From assembly GCA_903837815.1 (NCBI GenBank), contig CAILWD010000260.1:1-5289 (forward strand): a stretch of 5,289 nt of DNA, read 5' to 3'. This DNA is from an uncultured Chloroflexota bacterium (GTDB lineage Bacteria > Chloroflexota > Anaerolineae > Anaerolineales > Villigracilaceae). Below, one piece after another: positions 1-5,289 of the stretch (positions are counted from its first letter, which is position 1; every line of letters begins with the position of its first letter). Under the pieces are notes generated by a model, which was given only the letters and a program-made list of their open reading frames with translations, did no database searches and was not told where the DNA came from. The position numbers were made by a program, and so were the translations under genes.

Positions 1-186
1 ATCGCATTGAATAAAAATGGCATCGCCGCCCTTGGCGCGAATCTCAGCGGCGGCTTTTTCCCCCAAATCCTGGCTGCGCCCGGCAAGGACGACCTTGGAG
101 CCTTCGACGGCAAATTCCTGGGCACAAGCGAGGCCAATTCCCATGGTCGCGCCGGTGATGATGGATACCTTGTCTTTGAGTTTCAT
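1..186 (-). CDS. Short-chain dehydrogenase/reductase (SDR), N-terminal part only
   Basis: Only the first 62 codons are present; the gene runs off the left edge. The translation starts MKLKDKVSIITGATMGIG, the classical SDR first beta strand followed by the TGxxxGxG dinucleotide-binding turn (residues 11-18). The second strand follows (KVVLAGRS, residues 31-38). An Arg at position 37 and no acidic residue at the strand end suggest NADP(H) over NAD(H); this is inference. The family reversibly oxidises hydroxyl groups in the cytoplasm with a Ser-Tyr-Lys catalytic set, which lies beyond the window and cannot be checked. The ATG at 184-186 is preceded by an AAGGA-type ribosome binding site about ten bases upstream. 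A strong terminator-like hairpin ends only 23 bases upstream, so expression would need read-through or RNA processing of the upstream operon. SDR membership is very likely; substrate unknown. Confidence 0.92.
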   Translation of the reverse strand, partial: MKLKDKVSIITGATMGIGLACAQEFAVEGSKVVLAGRSQDLGEKAAAEIRAKGGDAIFIQCD

Positions 187-209
187 GGTTTGTTTTCCTT
201 TTCGTTGCC

Positions 210-250
210 AAAAACCATCGGGGCGGGAGGCAGGTAGCCCGCCCCGATGG
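210..250 (-). terminator. Rho-independent terminator-like hairpin after the creatininase gene
   Basis: A perfect 13-bp inverted repeat (CCATCGGGGCGGG at 215-227, CCCGCCCCGATGG at 238-250) encloses a 10-base loop. Read on the minus strand, the stem is followed at once by five T residues (210-214). It starts 8 bases after the creatininase stop codon. The other strand has no T tract after the stem, so it acts on minus-strand transcripts. The T tract is short, so it may leak or act as an mRNA-stabilising processed end, which would matter because the SDR start codon is only 23 bases further on. Confidence 0.85.
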
Positions 251-258
251 AATCCCCG

Positions 259-1071
259 TTATTTAACTGGTGGCTTGGTTCCTACGGGCCAGCGCTGTTT
301 GATGTCTTCGATGATGTCCACCACATGGCCTACGACACGGGTGACCATCTTCTCGCCCTTTTCGCGGGTGGCTTTGGTCGCGTCGCCGATAATGCCATTG
401 TCGAGTTCCTTGTATTCGGGGCGGGCAAACGTCCCTTCGAAGTGATACATCATGCCGGGCTTGGGCATTTGTCCGGGGGCGATAATGAAACGCTTATCAA
501 TGAGAGCCGAGCCGCCGCCTTTGTCCGCCTTGCTCATATCGATGTACTGCGGATACAGATACAGCCCGACGGAGGTCTCGGCTTCTTCGGCGTGCCACAT
601 ATAATCGTCTAGCACGTCCTTGTCGTCGCGCAGGAAGTCATACCAGTGCATGGACAGAGTGAAGTGTCCCGCCAGCCCCAGCTTGTGGACGGCGACCAGC
701 GTTGTGGAAACCTGTCCGTGAGCCGAGAGGATGATGAACTTGTTGAAACCCGAAACCGACGCGCCTTGGATGATGTCCACCAGCATGGCGATGTGGGTGT
801 CGTAACTCAGGGGAATCGTCCCCGGCATGTACCAGTGGTGATAGGGGTGTGAGCCGTACCAGACCCAGGGCAGGAGCATGACATCGGTCTTTTGGGCAAT
901 CAATTCCGCCATGCCCTTGGCGTTGAAAGCGTCCACGCCGATGGGCGAGTGGGGACCGTGTTGTTCGATGGCTCCAATCGGCAGGATGGCGATGTCGCTC
1001 ACTTCCTTGGCGAAATATTGCAGTTCGGGCAGCGTGTGTTCGTGCCACCAGAGGAATTTGCTTTTGCTCAT
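259..1071 (-). CDS. Creatininase-family amidohydrolase
   Basis: A complete 270-residue protein, a usual length for the creatininase/MftE/FAPy-deformylase family of cytoplasmic metal-dependent hydrolases. The family signature is clear: LPIGAIEQHGPHSPIGVD (residues 30-47) supplies the expected metal ligands E36, H38 and D47. YGSHPYHHWYMPGT (72-85) is the family's yG...H..fpGT block, SAHGQ (116-120) replaces the usual NGHGGN, and HAEEAETS (160-167) matches the HAGxxET block, with H160 and E165 probably equivalent to the catalytic pair of true creatininase. No signal peptide or membrane segment is visible. The ATG at 1069-1071 has an AAAGGAG site (1079-1085) at 7-base spacing. It follows the Ldh2 gene by 40 bases, so the two are probably co-transcribed, and a terminator follows it. 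Family members hydrolyse creatinine, process the mycofactocin precursor, deformylate FAPy or, in Thermotoga inositol catabolism, open a diketo-inositol ring. The substrate here is unknown and creatinine is unlikely from the context. Confidence 0.94.
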   Translation of the reverse strand: MSKSKFLWWHEHTLPELQYFAKEVSDIAILPIGAIEQHGPHSPIGVDAFNAKGMAELIAQKTDVMLLPWVWYGSHPYHHWYMPGTIPLSYDTHIAMLVDIIQGASVSGFNKFIILSAHGQVSTTLVAVHKLGLAGHFTLSMHWYDFLRDDKDVLDDYMWHAEEAETSVGLYLYPQYIDMSKADKGGGSALIDKRFIIAPGQMPKPGMMYHFEGTFARPEYKELDNGIIGDATKATREKGEKMVTRVVGHVVDIIEDIKQRWPVGTKPPVK

Positions 1072-1092
1072 TTTGAATCTCCTTTAGGTAAA

Positions 1093-1118
1093 TTTGTAAA
1101 TCAGCCGTTTTTTACAAA
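1093..1118. repeat. Short AT-rich inverted repeat over the Ldh2 stop codon
   Basis: TTTGTAAA (1093-1100) and TTTACAAA (1111-1118) form a perfect 8-bp inverted repeat with a 10-base loop. It overlaps the last codons and TAA stop of the Ldh2-family gene, in the 40-base gap before the creatininase gene. The stem is AT-rich and weak. It could be a minor mRNA structure between the two genes or chance; it has no GC core and is not a convincing terminator. Confidence 0.3.
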
Positions 1119-2167
1119 CTGACTGTGACGTCCAATTCTTTGGCCAGCCCAAGCAACTCTTCGTACAGGTTTGGCGGCAGGGGAATGCCGTTTGCCTTGC
1201 GGGCTTGCATGGTGCGGTGTTCGATTTCGCCGGGGAGGAGCATTTCCTGTTTGTCGTCCCACATTGGCGAGGAATGAATCTTCTGCGTAAATTCGGTCAT
1301 CCGCTTTTCGACTTCGTCCCGCTCCATGAGGGCGGAGATGTTGACCGCCATCATCATGTGTGAGGTCAAGCTTGGGTCGTCGGGATACTTGTACATGCCT
1401 TTCATCGCGTCGAGGAAGACGCCGCCGCACATCAAGCCGGTCATAATTTCGACGGCGTAGGCGATGCCCAATCCCTTGTGACCGCCTGTTGGCAAGAGAA
1501 AACCTTTGAAGGCTTTGTCGGGGTCGTCGGTTGGTTTGCCGTCAGTGTCCGTGCCCCAATCAAGCGGAATCTTTTCGCCCTTTTTACTGGCGAGCAAAAT
1601 CTTTCCGCCAGAGACCGCTGAGAGGGAAATATCCAGCACAAAGGGGAAGTCGCCGTAGGTGGGGACAGCAATCGAAAACGGGTTGTTGCCGATGATGGGT
1701 TTGCTTCCGCCGGGTGCGACCACGTTTTGCACCACGTTGGTCATCGCCACGCCGAGCATTCCCTCTTCCGCCGCCATGCGGGTGAAAGTTCCCGCCGCGC
1801 CGAAGTGGTTGCTGCGGATGGCGCCCACCATGCCGATGTTGTAGGTCTTCGCCAATTCAATGGCGCGTTTCATTGCCGCCAGTCCCACAATTTGACCGGG
1901 ACCGTCGTCGCCGTCCAAGACTTCCAGGGTGATGGCGCTTTTGATGGTCTTGATGTTCGGCTGGGGATTGCAGGCGCGGGACTTGAGCCGCTTGACATAA
2001 ATCGGCACACGCAAAACCCCATGCGAATCGATGCCCCACAGGTTGATATCCACCAGTGACTTGGCGAAGAACGCCGCGTTTTCAACGGACAGCCCTGTCT
2101 TCTCGAACAGTGCCGTGATGAATTTCAGCAGGTTTTCATGGTTTACAAGAACTTCTTTTTTGTCCAC
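1112..2167 (-). CDS. Malate/L-lactate dehydrogenase (Ldh2) family oxidoreductase
   Basis: This encodes 351 residues from a GTG start, near the usual 330-360 of the family, which covers malate, L-sulfolactate, ureidoglycolate and 2,3-diketo-L-gulonate oxidoreductases. These are cytoplasmic NAD(P)-dependent enzymes with a fold unlike classical lactate dehydrogenase. Family blocks in order are: GIDSHGVLRVPIY (residues 45-57) with the conserved His (49); RSNHFGAAGTF (118-128); GNNPFSIAVP (160-169); LDISLSAVSGGKI (178-190); GTDTDGKPTDDP (205-216); and TGGHKGLG (227-234). The start at 2165-2167 is chosen because an AAAGGAG site lies 5 bases upstream. The frame stays open eight codons further to another GTG at 2189-2191, but that extension lies partly in the hairpin repeat and has no ribosome binding site. 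The gene sits between the lactonase and creatininase genes, consistent with one operon. The likely reaction is oxidation of a 2-hydroxy acid or reduction of a 2-keto acid; the substrate is not determinable. Confidence 0.94.
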   Translation of the reverse strand: MDKKEVLVNHENLLKFITALFEKTGLSVENAAFFAKSLVDINLWGIDSHGVLRVPIYVKRLKSRACNPQPNIKTIKSAITLEVLDGDDGPGQIVGLAAMKRAIELAKTYNIGMVGAIRSNHFGAAGTFTRMAAEEGMLGVAMTNVVQNVVAPGGSKPIIGNNPFSIAVPTYGDFPFVLDISLSAVSGGKILLASKKGEKIPLDWGTDTDGKPTDDPDKAFKGFLLPTGGHKGLGIAYAVEIMTGLMCGGVFLDAMKGMYKYPDDPSLTSHMMMAVNISALMERDEVEKRMTEFTQKIHSSPMWDDKQEMLLPGEIEHRTMQARKANGIPLPPNLYEELLGLAKELDVTVSL

Positions 2168-2172
2168 AGAAT

Positions 2173-2179
2173 CTCCTTT
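2173..2179 (-). promoter_or_regulatory. Ribosome binding site fixing the GTG start of the Ldh2 gene
   Basis: The minus strand reads AAAGGAG, then five bases, then GTG (2165-2167) followed by GAC AAA AAA. The same AAAGGAGATTC string precedes the creatininase ATG. It lies just outside the repeat arm that begins at 2186, and it falls inside the coding frame of the longer alternative start, which argues against that start. Confidence 0.85.
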
Positions 2180-2185
2180 TTCGCT

Positions 2186-2252
2186 AACCACGGAGGCACA
2201 GAGTCACGGAGAAAATTTTAGAAATTCTCTGTGTCTCCGTGTCTCAGTGGTT
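2186..2252. repeat. Intergenic imperfect palindrome, copy 1 (inverted relative to copies 2 and 3)
   Basis: Arms 2186-2212 and 2226-2252 pair at 22 of 27 positions around a 13-base AT-rich loop. The mismatches fall at arm positions 7, 11, 15, 19 and 23, exactly four bases apart. The arms are built of GGAGACAC-like units and end in AACCAC / GTGGTT. It fills the lactonase-to-Ldh2 gap, beginning 8 bases after the lactonase stop codon. The low-coordinate arm starts AACCACGGAG and the high-coordinate arm, read inward, AACCACTGAG, the reverse of the other copies. No T tract follows either side, so it is not an ordinary intrinsic terminator. It looks like a REP/MITE-type element. Confidence 0.9.
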
Positions 2253-2260
2253 TAATTCTT

Positions 2261-3154
2261 TCAAAACGCGGCAAACCCAGGTTTCAACGTCCGCAGGCGA
2301 TAGACCGAAGTGGTGGCGGTGACGTACAAACCACACAGGTCATCGTCGCCCCAGGCGAGGTTAGCAGATTGTTCGGGCATGAGGATGATTCCCAAATATT
2401 CGGCGCTGGCGTCGAAGATGTGAATGCCGCCAGGTCCACAGCAGTAGATATTTTCCGCCGAGTCGATCTTCATGCCGTCCGCTACACCCGTTCCAGCGGA
2501 CTTGAGACTCGCCCAAAGCCGTCCATTCTCCAGCGTGCCGTCGCTTTTCACGTCGAAGACACGGATGTGGTTGTGCGCGCTGTCATTGATAAAGAGCCAC
2601 TTTTCATCCGCCGAGAAGCAAAGACCGTTTGGCTTGGCGAAGTCATCCACGAGCAAGGTCAGGCTCAGGTCGGACGGATTCAGTCGGTATACGCCCTGAA
2701 AGGTCAGCTCCTGCTCGCGCGGTACGCCGAAGCCGACTGTCCGCCCTGCGGCTGGGTCGCTGAAATAAATCATCCCATCCCGTTTACAGACAATGTCGTT
2801 GGGACTATTGAGTTGTTTGCCCTGAAAATGAGTCGCCAAAACTTCCAATTCGCCGCCGTTTGCAAAGTCGGTGCGGGTGACGCGGCTGGTGGCGTGTTCG
2901 CAGGTCAACACCCGACCTTGCAGGTCGTAGGCATTGCCGTTCGCCATGTAGCTGTTGCGGCGCAATTTTTTTAGCCCGCTTTTCTCCGTCCACTGGAAAA
3001 TGGAATTGCCGAGGATGTCGCTGAAAATCAACGACTTCTCTTGCTGGTTCCAAATGGGACCTTCGGTGAAGTCGAATCCGCTGGCGATTTGTTTCAACTC
3101 ACTTTGCGGGTCAACCAGTTGATTGAAGCGGGTGTCGAAGATTTGGACATTCAT
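2261..3154 (-). CDS. SMP-30/gluconolactonase/LRE-family lactonase
   Basis: A complete 297-residue protein of normal length for this six-bladed beta-propeller family, whose members hydrolyse sugar lactones (for example gluconolactone) to aldonic acids using one divalent metal. The expected blocks are all present: FTEGPIW (residues 29-35) with ligand E31; NGNAYDLQGRVLTCEH (72-87); LNSPNDIV (115-122) with N119; FSDP (131-134); KPNGLCFSADE (174-184) with ligand N176; and VADGMKID (224-231) with ligand D226. These match the Glu/Asn/Asp metal triad and the substrate Asn of SMP-30. No signal peptide is visible, so it is probably cytoplasmic. The start at 3152-3154 has only a weak AAGG site. Hairpin repeats lie on both sides. 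Together with neighbouring dehydrogenases it suggests an oxidised sugar or cyclic ester intermediate. The family also contains esterases and phosphotriesterases, so the exact substrate is open. Confidence 0.95.
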   Translation of the reverse strand: MNVQIFDTRFNQLVDPQSELKQIASGFDFTEGPIWNQQEKSLIFSDILGNSIFQWTEKSGLKKLRRNSYMANGNAYDLQGRVLTCEHATSRVTRTDFANGGELEVLATHFQGKQLNSPNDIVCKRDGMIYFSDPAAGRTVGFGVPREQELTFQGVYRLNPSDLSLTLLVDDFAKPNGLCFSADEKWLFINDSAHNHIRVFDVKSDGTLENGRLWASLKSAGTGVADGMKIDSAENIYCCGPGGIHIFDASAEYLGIILMPEQSANLAWGDDDLCGLYVTATTSVYRLRTLKPGFAAF

Positions 3155-3196
3155 GGGATGAGCCTTGCAATAAACGCGCCTTTACAAAAATCGACT

Positions 3197-3262
3197 AACC
3201 ACTGAGGCGCGGAGACACAGAGAAGACAATGAACAACTCCGTGCCTCGGTGTCTCCGTGGTT
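3197..3262. repeat. Intergenic imperfect palindrome, copy 2
   Basis: Arms 3197-3222 and 3237-3262 pair at 20 of 26 positions around a 14-base spacer. The end sequences are the same AACCAC / GTGGTT as the other copies. The low-coordinate arm starts AACCACTGAG; the other, read inward, AACCACGGAG. It lies between cupin and lactonase genes, 18 bases after the cupin stop and 42 bases before the lactonase start. No T tract follows it. Confidence 0.9.
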
Positions 3263-3280
3263 CATGGTTTGTCGGGGAGA

Positions 3281-3679
3281 TTATCCCTTCTTGAAATTGC
3301 TGGTGTAAACGCTCGGGTCGGAGTAGAAGAAGATAATGTCCACGTGACCGCCTTCATCGAATTCGAAGACATGCCATTCCTGCGGCGGGAAGTGCAGGGT
3401 CATGCCAGGCTTCAACTCGATACGGCTGCCCAATTCATTTTCATTCAACTCCTTGTCAAAGCCGCCGTGACGGACATAGCCAGTCTTGGACTCCAGCACG
3501 TAAACAATTTCCTCCACGTGATGGTGCGGCGACATCGGTCCACTCTCGGCGGAATAACGGGCAAAGCCCATGGTGATGACTTCACTTGGAGACACCGCTC
3601 CCTCTCCGCCCGTGACAAGTTGAATCACACGCCCCGGCAGGGGTTTCTTGACGACATCTTTTCTTTCGACGAGTTTCAT
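3281..3679 (-). CDS. Small single-domain cupin protein
   Basis: This is a 132-residue protein with one cupin beta-barrel and little else. Cupin motif 1 is GPMSPHHHVEEIVYVLESKTG-like: G47, the histidine cluster H52-H54, E56/E57 and G67. Motif 2 is KPGMTLHFPPQEWHVFEF (90-107), with H103 as the expected third histidine ligand, so a divalent metal site is likely. Small cupins of this kind may be sugar or sugar-acid isomerases, dioxygenases, lyases or ligand sensors; the sequence does not decide. The ATG at 3677-3679 is chosen because AAAGGAG lies 7 bases upstream. The frame stays open 33 codons further, but that part translates the hairpin repeat and is spurious. It lies directly downstream of the AOR gene, with only the repeat between them, and probably shares its transcript. 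Confidence 0.9.
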   Translation of the reverse strand: MKLVERKDVVKKPLPGRVIQLVTGGEGAVSPSEVITMGFARYSAESGPMSPHHHVEEIVYVLESKTGYVRHGGFDKELNENELGSRIELKPGMTLHFPPQEWHVFEFDEGGHVDIIFFYSDPSVYTSNFKKG

Positions 3680-3686
3680 TTCATTG

Positions 3687-3693
3687 CTCCTTT
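3687..3693 (-). promoter_or_regulatory. Ribosome binding site fixing the cupin start
   Basis: The minus strand reads AAAGGAG, seven bases, then ATG (3677-3679). The site lies between the repeat arm (which begins at 3704) and the start codon, and excludes the longer in-frame start at 3778, which would translate the repeat. Confidence 0.85.
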
Positions 3694-3703
3694 TTTTGAC
3701 TTG

Positions 3704-3767
3704 AACCACTGAGACACGAAGACTCGGAGATTTCTTTTTTTCTCGGTGTCTCTGTGTCTCCGTGGTT
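3704..3767. repeat. Intergenic imperfect palindrome, copy 3
   Basis: Arms 3704-3730 and 3741-3767 pair at 22 of 27 positions around a 10-base T-rich loop. Ends and orientation match copy 2 (AACCACTGAG at the low-coordinate side). It fills the gap between the AOR and cupin genes, beginning 7 bases after the AOR stop. On the minus strand the bases after the hairpin are not T-rich, so intrinsic termination is unlikely. Confidence 0.92.
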
Positions 3768-3774
3768 AGTTTGT

Positions 3775-5289
3775 TCAAACAACGGTTACAAATTCCGACA
3801 ATCCAAGTTCCGCCAGTTTCTCAGGTGTCGGGACTCCGATTTCATCCCAGCCGCGATACTCGTAGTATTCGTTGAGCATTCGTCCAATGGGCGGGAGTTG
3901 GTTGGTCATGCCTTCGCCCTTGCGGTTGTGGGTCATGAAGCGCGGCGGCAGGAAGTCATCTTTGCGGCTGATTCCCAGGCGGGTGTTGTAGAGCCGCTTC
4001 AAGTTGAAGATACGTTCCCCCGCCAGCAGCATGTCGTTCACTGTCAGATTGTTTCCTGTGATTTGGTTGTACCAGTCGGTGACGTTGGTCAAACTCACCG
4101 CACCGCCGACTTGCGCAAAACGGCAGACCACCAGCGCGTCGTTCAGCGTCTGGTAATCCTGCAACTTGGCGGCGACGTGAATCAAGCCTTCCATCTCGTA
4201 GTGTTTGTGCGGCTTCATCAAACCGATTTCGGGCATGGACAAACCCAACTCGTAGGGATGTCCCCAATTTGCGTTGTGACAGGCTCCGCGCGCGGCGGTT
4301 CCGTAACTCACGGCTTGCACCCAGAAGCGGCGCGGGTCATGCGCCGAAGGCTCCAAGCCTTTGACGTGAACCGCAAACTCTGTCGCGTTGCCACCCAATT
4401 CCTCCGCCGCGCCGCGCACGCCCTTGCCGAGCAACCTGCCGACGTTTTCGCCTTTGGCAATGCGGTGAGTCATTTCAATCAGGGCTTCACTGCTGCCCCA
4501 GGTCAATTCCAAGCCGTCCGTATCGGATTTGGTAATCAAGCCTTTTTCATAGGCTTCCATGCCAAAGGCAACCGCCGCCCCGACCGAAATCGTATCCAGT
4601 CCGTAGCGATTGCACAACTCATTCGCCTTGCAAATCGCTTCGAGGTTGTCGATCATGCACTCGCCGCCCATCGTGCCGACGGTCTCATATTCAGGACCTT
4701 CCCCATCCAGCGGCGCAAATTCCCCTTCTTGAATGTTGACGTGGCGCCCACAGGCGATGGTACAACGGCGGCAGGTGTAACGTCCCGCCAAAATCGTGTC
4801 ATGCATTCGCACGCCTGAAATTTTCTTCGCGCCTTCCTCCCAGCGGCTATCGCGCCAGTTGCGGATGGGAAAATTGCCGAGGTATTCGTATTTTTCCACG
4901 CCACCCGACGTGCCATACTTGGTGAAGTCCGCCGTCACCTTGCGGATGTGGGGGATTGCCTGCTGAATGCTGTCTTTCAACCCGCCATCGTCGGCAAACG
5001 AAAGCGGCAGGTTTCCGTAAGCCACCATCGCCTTGAGGTTCTTCGACCCCATCACCGCGCCCATGCCTGTGCGTCCCGCAATGCCAAAGCGTGTGTTTGT
5101 TCCGATGTGGGGGATTCCCGCAATCGGGACGAGATTTTCACCCGCCTGACCGATGACCGCCGCCGAGGCTTTTTCGTGGGTTTGGGCTTTGAGCCACTCC
5201 GCCGCCTGGAATGAATCCTGACCCCAGATTGGAGTCGCGTCCCGAAGCTCGAACTTGCCGTCGTGAATCCACAGGTAGACGGGGCTGTC
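3775..5289 (-). CDS. Aldehyde ferredoxin oxidoreductase family protein, N-terminus missing
   Basis: The frame is open to the right edge, giving 504 residues of an enzyme usually a little over 600. About 100-125 N-terminal residues lie outside, and the ATG at 5064 is internal. AOR-family enzymes carry a tungsten (sometimes molybdenum) bis-pterin centre and a [4Fe-4S] cluster, and oxidise aldehydes to acids with ferredoxin in the cytoplasm. In fragment numbering: IGQAGENLVPIA (46-57); RFGIAGRTGMGAVMGSKNLK (67-86); the cluster cysteines C173, C176 and C180 (CRRCTIAC); EYET (200-203); NRYGLD (227-232), the DxxGLD-like pterin motif with Asn first; EPSAHDPR (313-320); RGACH (334-338); and DALVVC (384-389), with C389 as the fourth cluster ligand. 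The C-terminus is complete (YYEYRGWDEIGVPTPEKL). It is the most upstream gene visible; no partner subunit or MoaD-like gene is in view. Family certain; substrate and exact subgroup unknown. Confidence 0.96.
   Translation of the reverse strand, partial: DSPVYLWIHDGKFELRDATPIWGQDSFQAAEWLKAQTHEKASAAVIGQAGENLVPIAGIPHIGTNTRFGIAGRTGMGAVMGSKNLKAMVAYGNLPLSFADDGGLKDSIQQAIPHIRKVTADFTKYGTSGGVEKYEYLGNFPIRNWRDSRWEEGAKKISGVRMHDTILAGRYTCRRCTIACGRHVNIQEGEFAPLDGEGPEYETVGTMGGECMIDNLEAICKANELCNRYGLDTISVGAAVAFGMEAYEKGLITKSDTDGLELTWGSSEALIEMTHRIAKGENVGRLLGKGVRGAAEELGGNATEFAVHVKGLEPSAHDPRRFWVQAVSYGTAARGACHNANWGHPYELGLSMPEIGLMKPHKHYEMEGLIHVAAKLQDYQTLNDALVVCRFAQVGGAVSLTNVTDWYNQITGNNLTVNDMLLAGERIFNLKRLYNTRLGISRKDDFLPPRFMTHNRKGEGMTNQLPPIGRMLNEYYEYRGWDEIGVPTPEKLAELGLSEFVTVV

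Noticed and set aside
2231..2974. Plus-strand open frame of 247 codons opposite the lactonase gene
   Set aside because: The minus frame carries all SMP-30 family motifs; the plus frame is its shadow and begins in the repeat.
3182..3265. A 27-codon minus-strand ORF (MNHGDTEARS...) covering repeat copy 2
   Set aside because: It is a translation of the repeat and has no good ribosome binding site; the same peptide style comes from any copy of the element.
2186..3767. A CRISPR array or tandem repeat from the three repeat copies
   Set aside because: The copies are about 450 to 950 bases apart, separated by genes, and are imperfect palindromes, not short direct repeats with spacers.
3704..3767. 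Intrinsic terminator after the AOR gene
   Set aside because: The stem is imperfect and not followed by T residues on the minus strand; the T run lies in the loop of the plus-strand reading and upstream of the left arm.
3754..4818. Long plus-strand open frame of 354 codons opposite the AOR gene
   Set aside because: It is antisense to a clearly conserved AOR coding frame, starts inside the hairpin repeat and shows no recognisable protein motif.
3775..5064. AOR gene starting at the ATG at 5062-5064
   Set aside because: That Met lies within the conserved GRTGMGAVMGSKNLK segment, and the frame continues with matching AOR sequence to the window edge.

Overview
The window is a tightly packed, one-directional gene cluster. 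Every supported gene lies on the minus strand, so transcription runs from the right edge to the left edge. In that order the genes are: an aldehyde ferredoxin oxidoreductase (AOR) family tungsto-enzyme, cut at its N-terminus by the window edge; a small single-domain cupin; an SMP-30/gluconolactonase/LRE-family lactonase; a malate/L-lactate dehydrogenase (Ldh2) family oxidoreductase; a creatininase-family metal amidohydrolase; a strong hairpin-plus-T-tract terminator; and the first 62 codons of a short-chain dehydrogenase/reductase (SDR). No RNA gene, CRISPR array, insertion sequence or plus-strand gene is supported, and no stretch over 300 bases lacks a gene.

Organism: a GC-moderate bacterium using classical AAAGGAG ribosome binding sites. 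The AOR enzyme points to an anaerobic or facultatively anaerobic, tungsten- or molybdenum-using lifestyle. The intergenic hairpin repeats (GGAGACAC-type units with AACCAC ends) are of a kind I associate with environmental genomes such as Chloroflexota. That assignment is a guess from general familiarity, not something the sequence proves.

Intergenic structure: three of the five gaps are almost filled by copies of one imperfect palindrome of about 66 bp (2186-2252, 3197-3262, 3704-3767). Each begins 7 to 18 bases after the upstream stop codon. Two diagnostic positions distinguish the two ends, and by these the 2186-2252 copy is inverted relative to the other two. The repeats also create false N-terminal extensions for the cupin and the Ldh2 gene. 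Shine-Dalgarno sites place the real starts at 3679 (ATG) and 2167 (GTG).

How the genes may work together (inference): a lactonase, two or three oxidoreductases of different cofactor types, a creatininase-fold hydrolase and a cupin make a plausible catabolic module for a sugar, sugar acid or cyclitol. The hydroxyl-oxidising steps would use NAD(P) (SDR, Ldh2), ring opening would use the lactonase and/or the creatininase-like hydrolase, and aldehyde oxidation to acid would use the ferredoxin-linked AOR. The substrate cannot be named from sequence alone.
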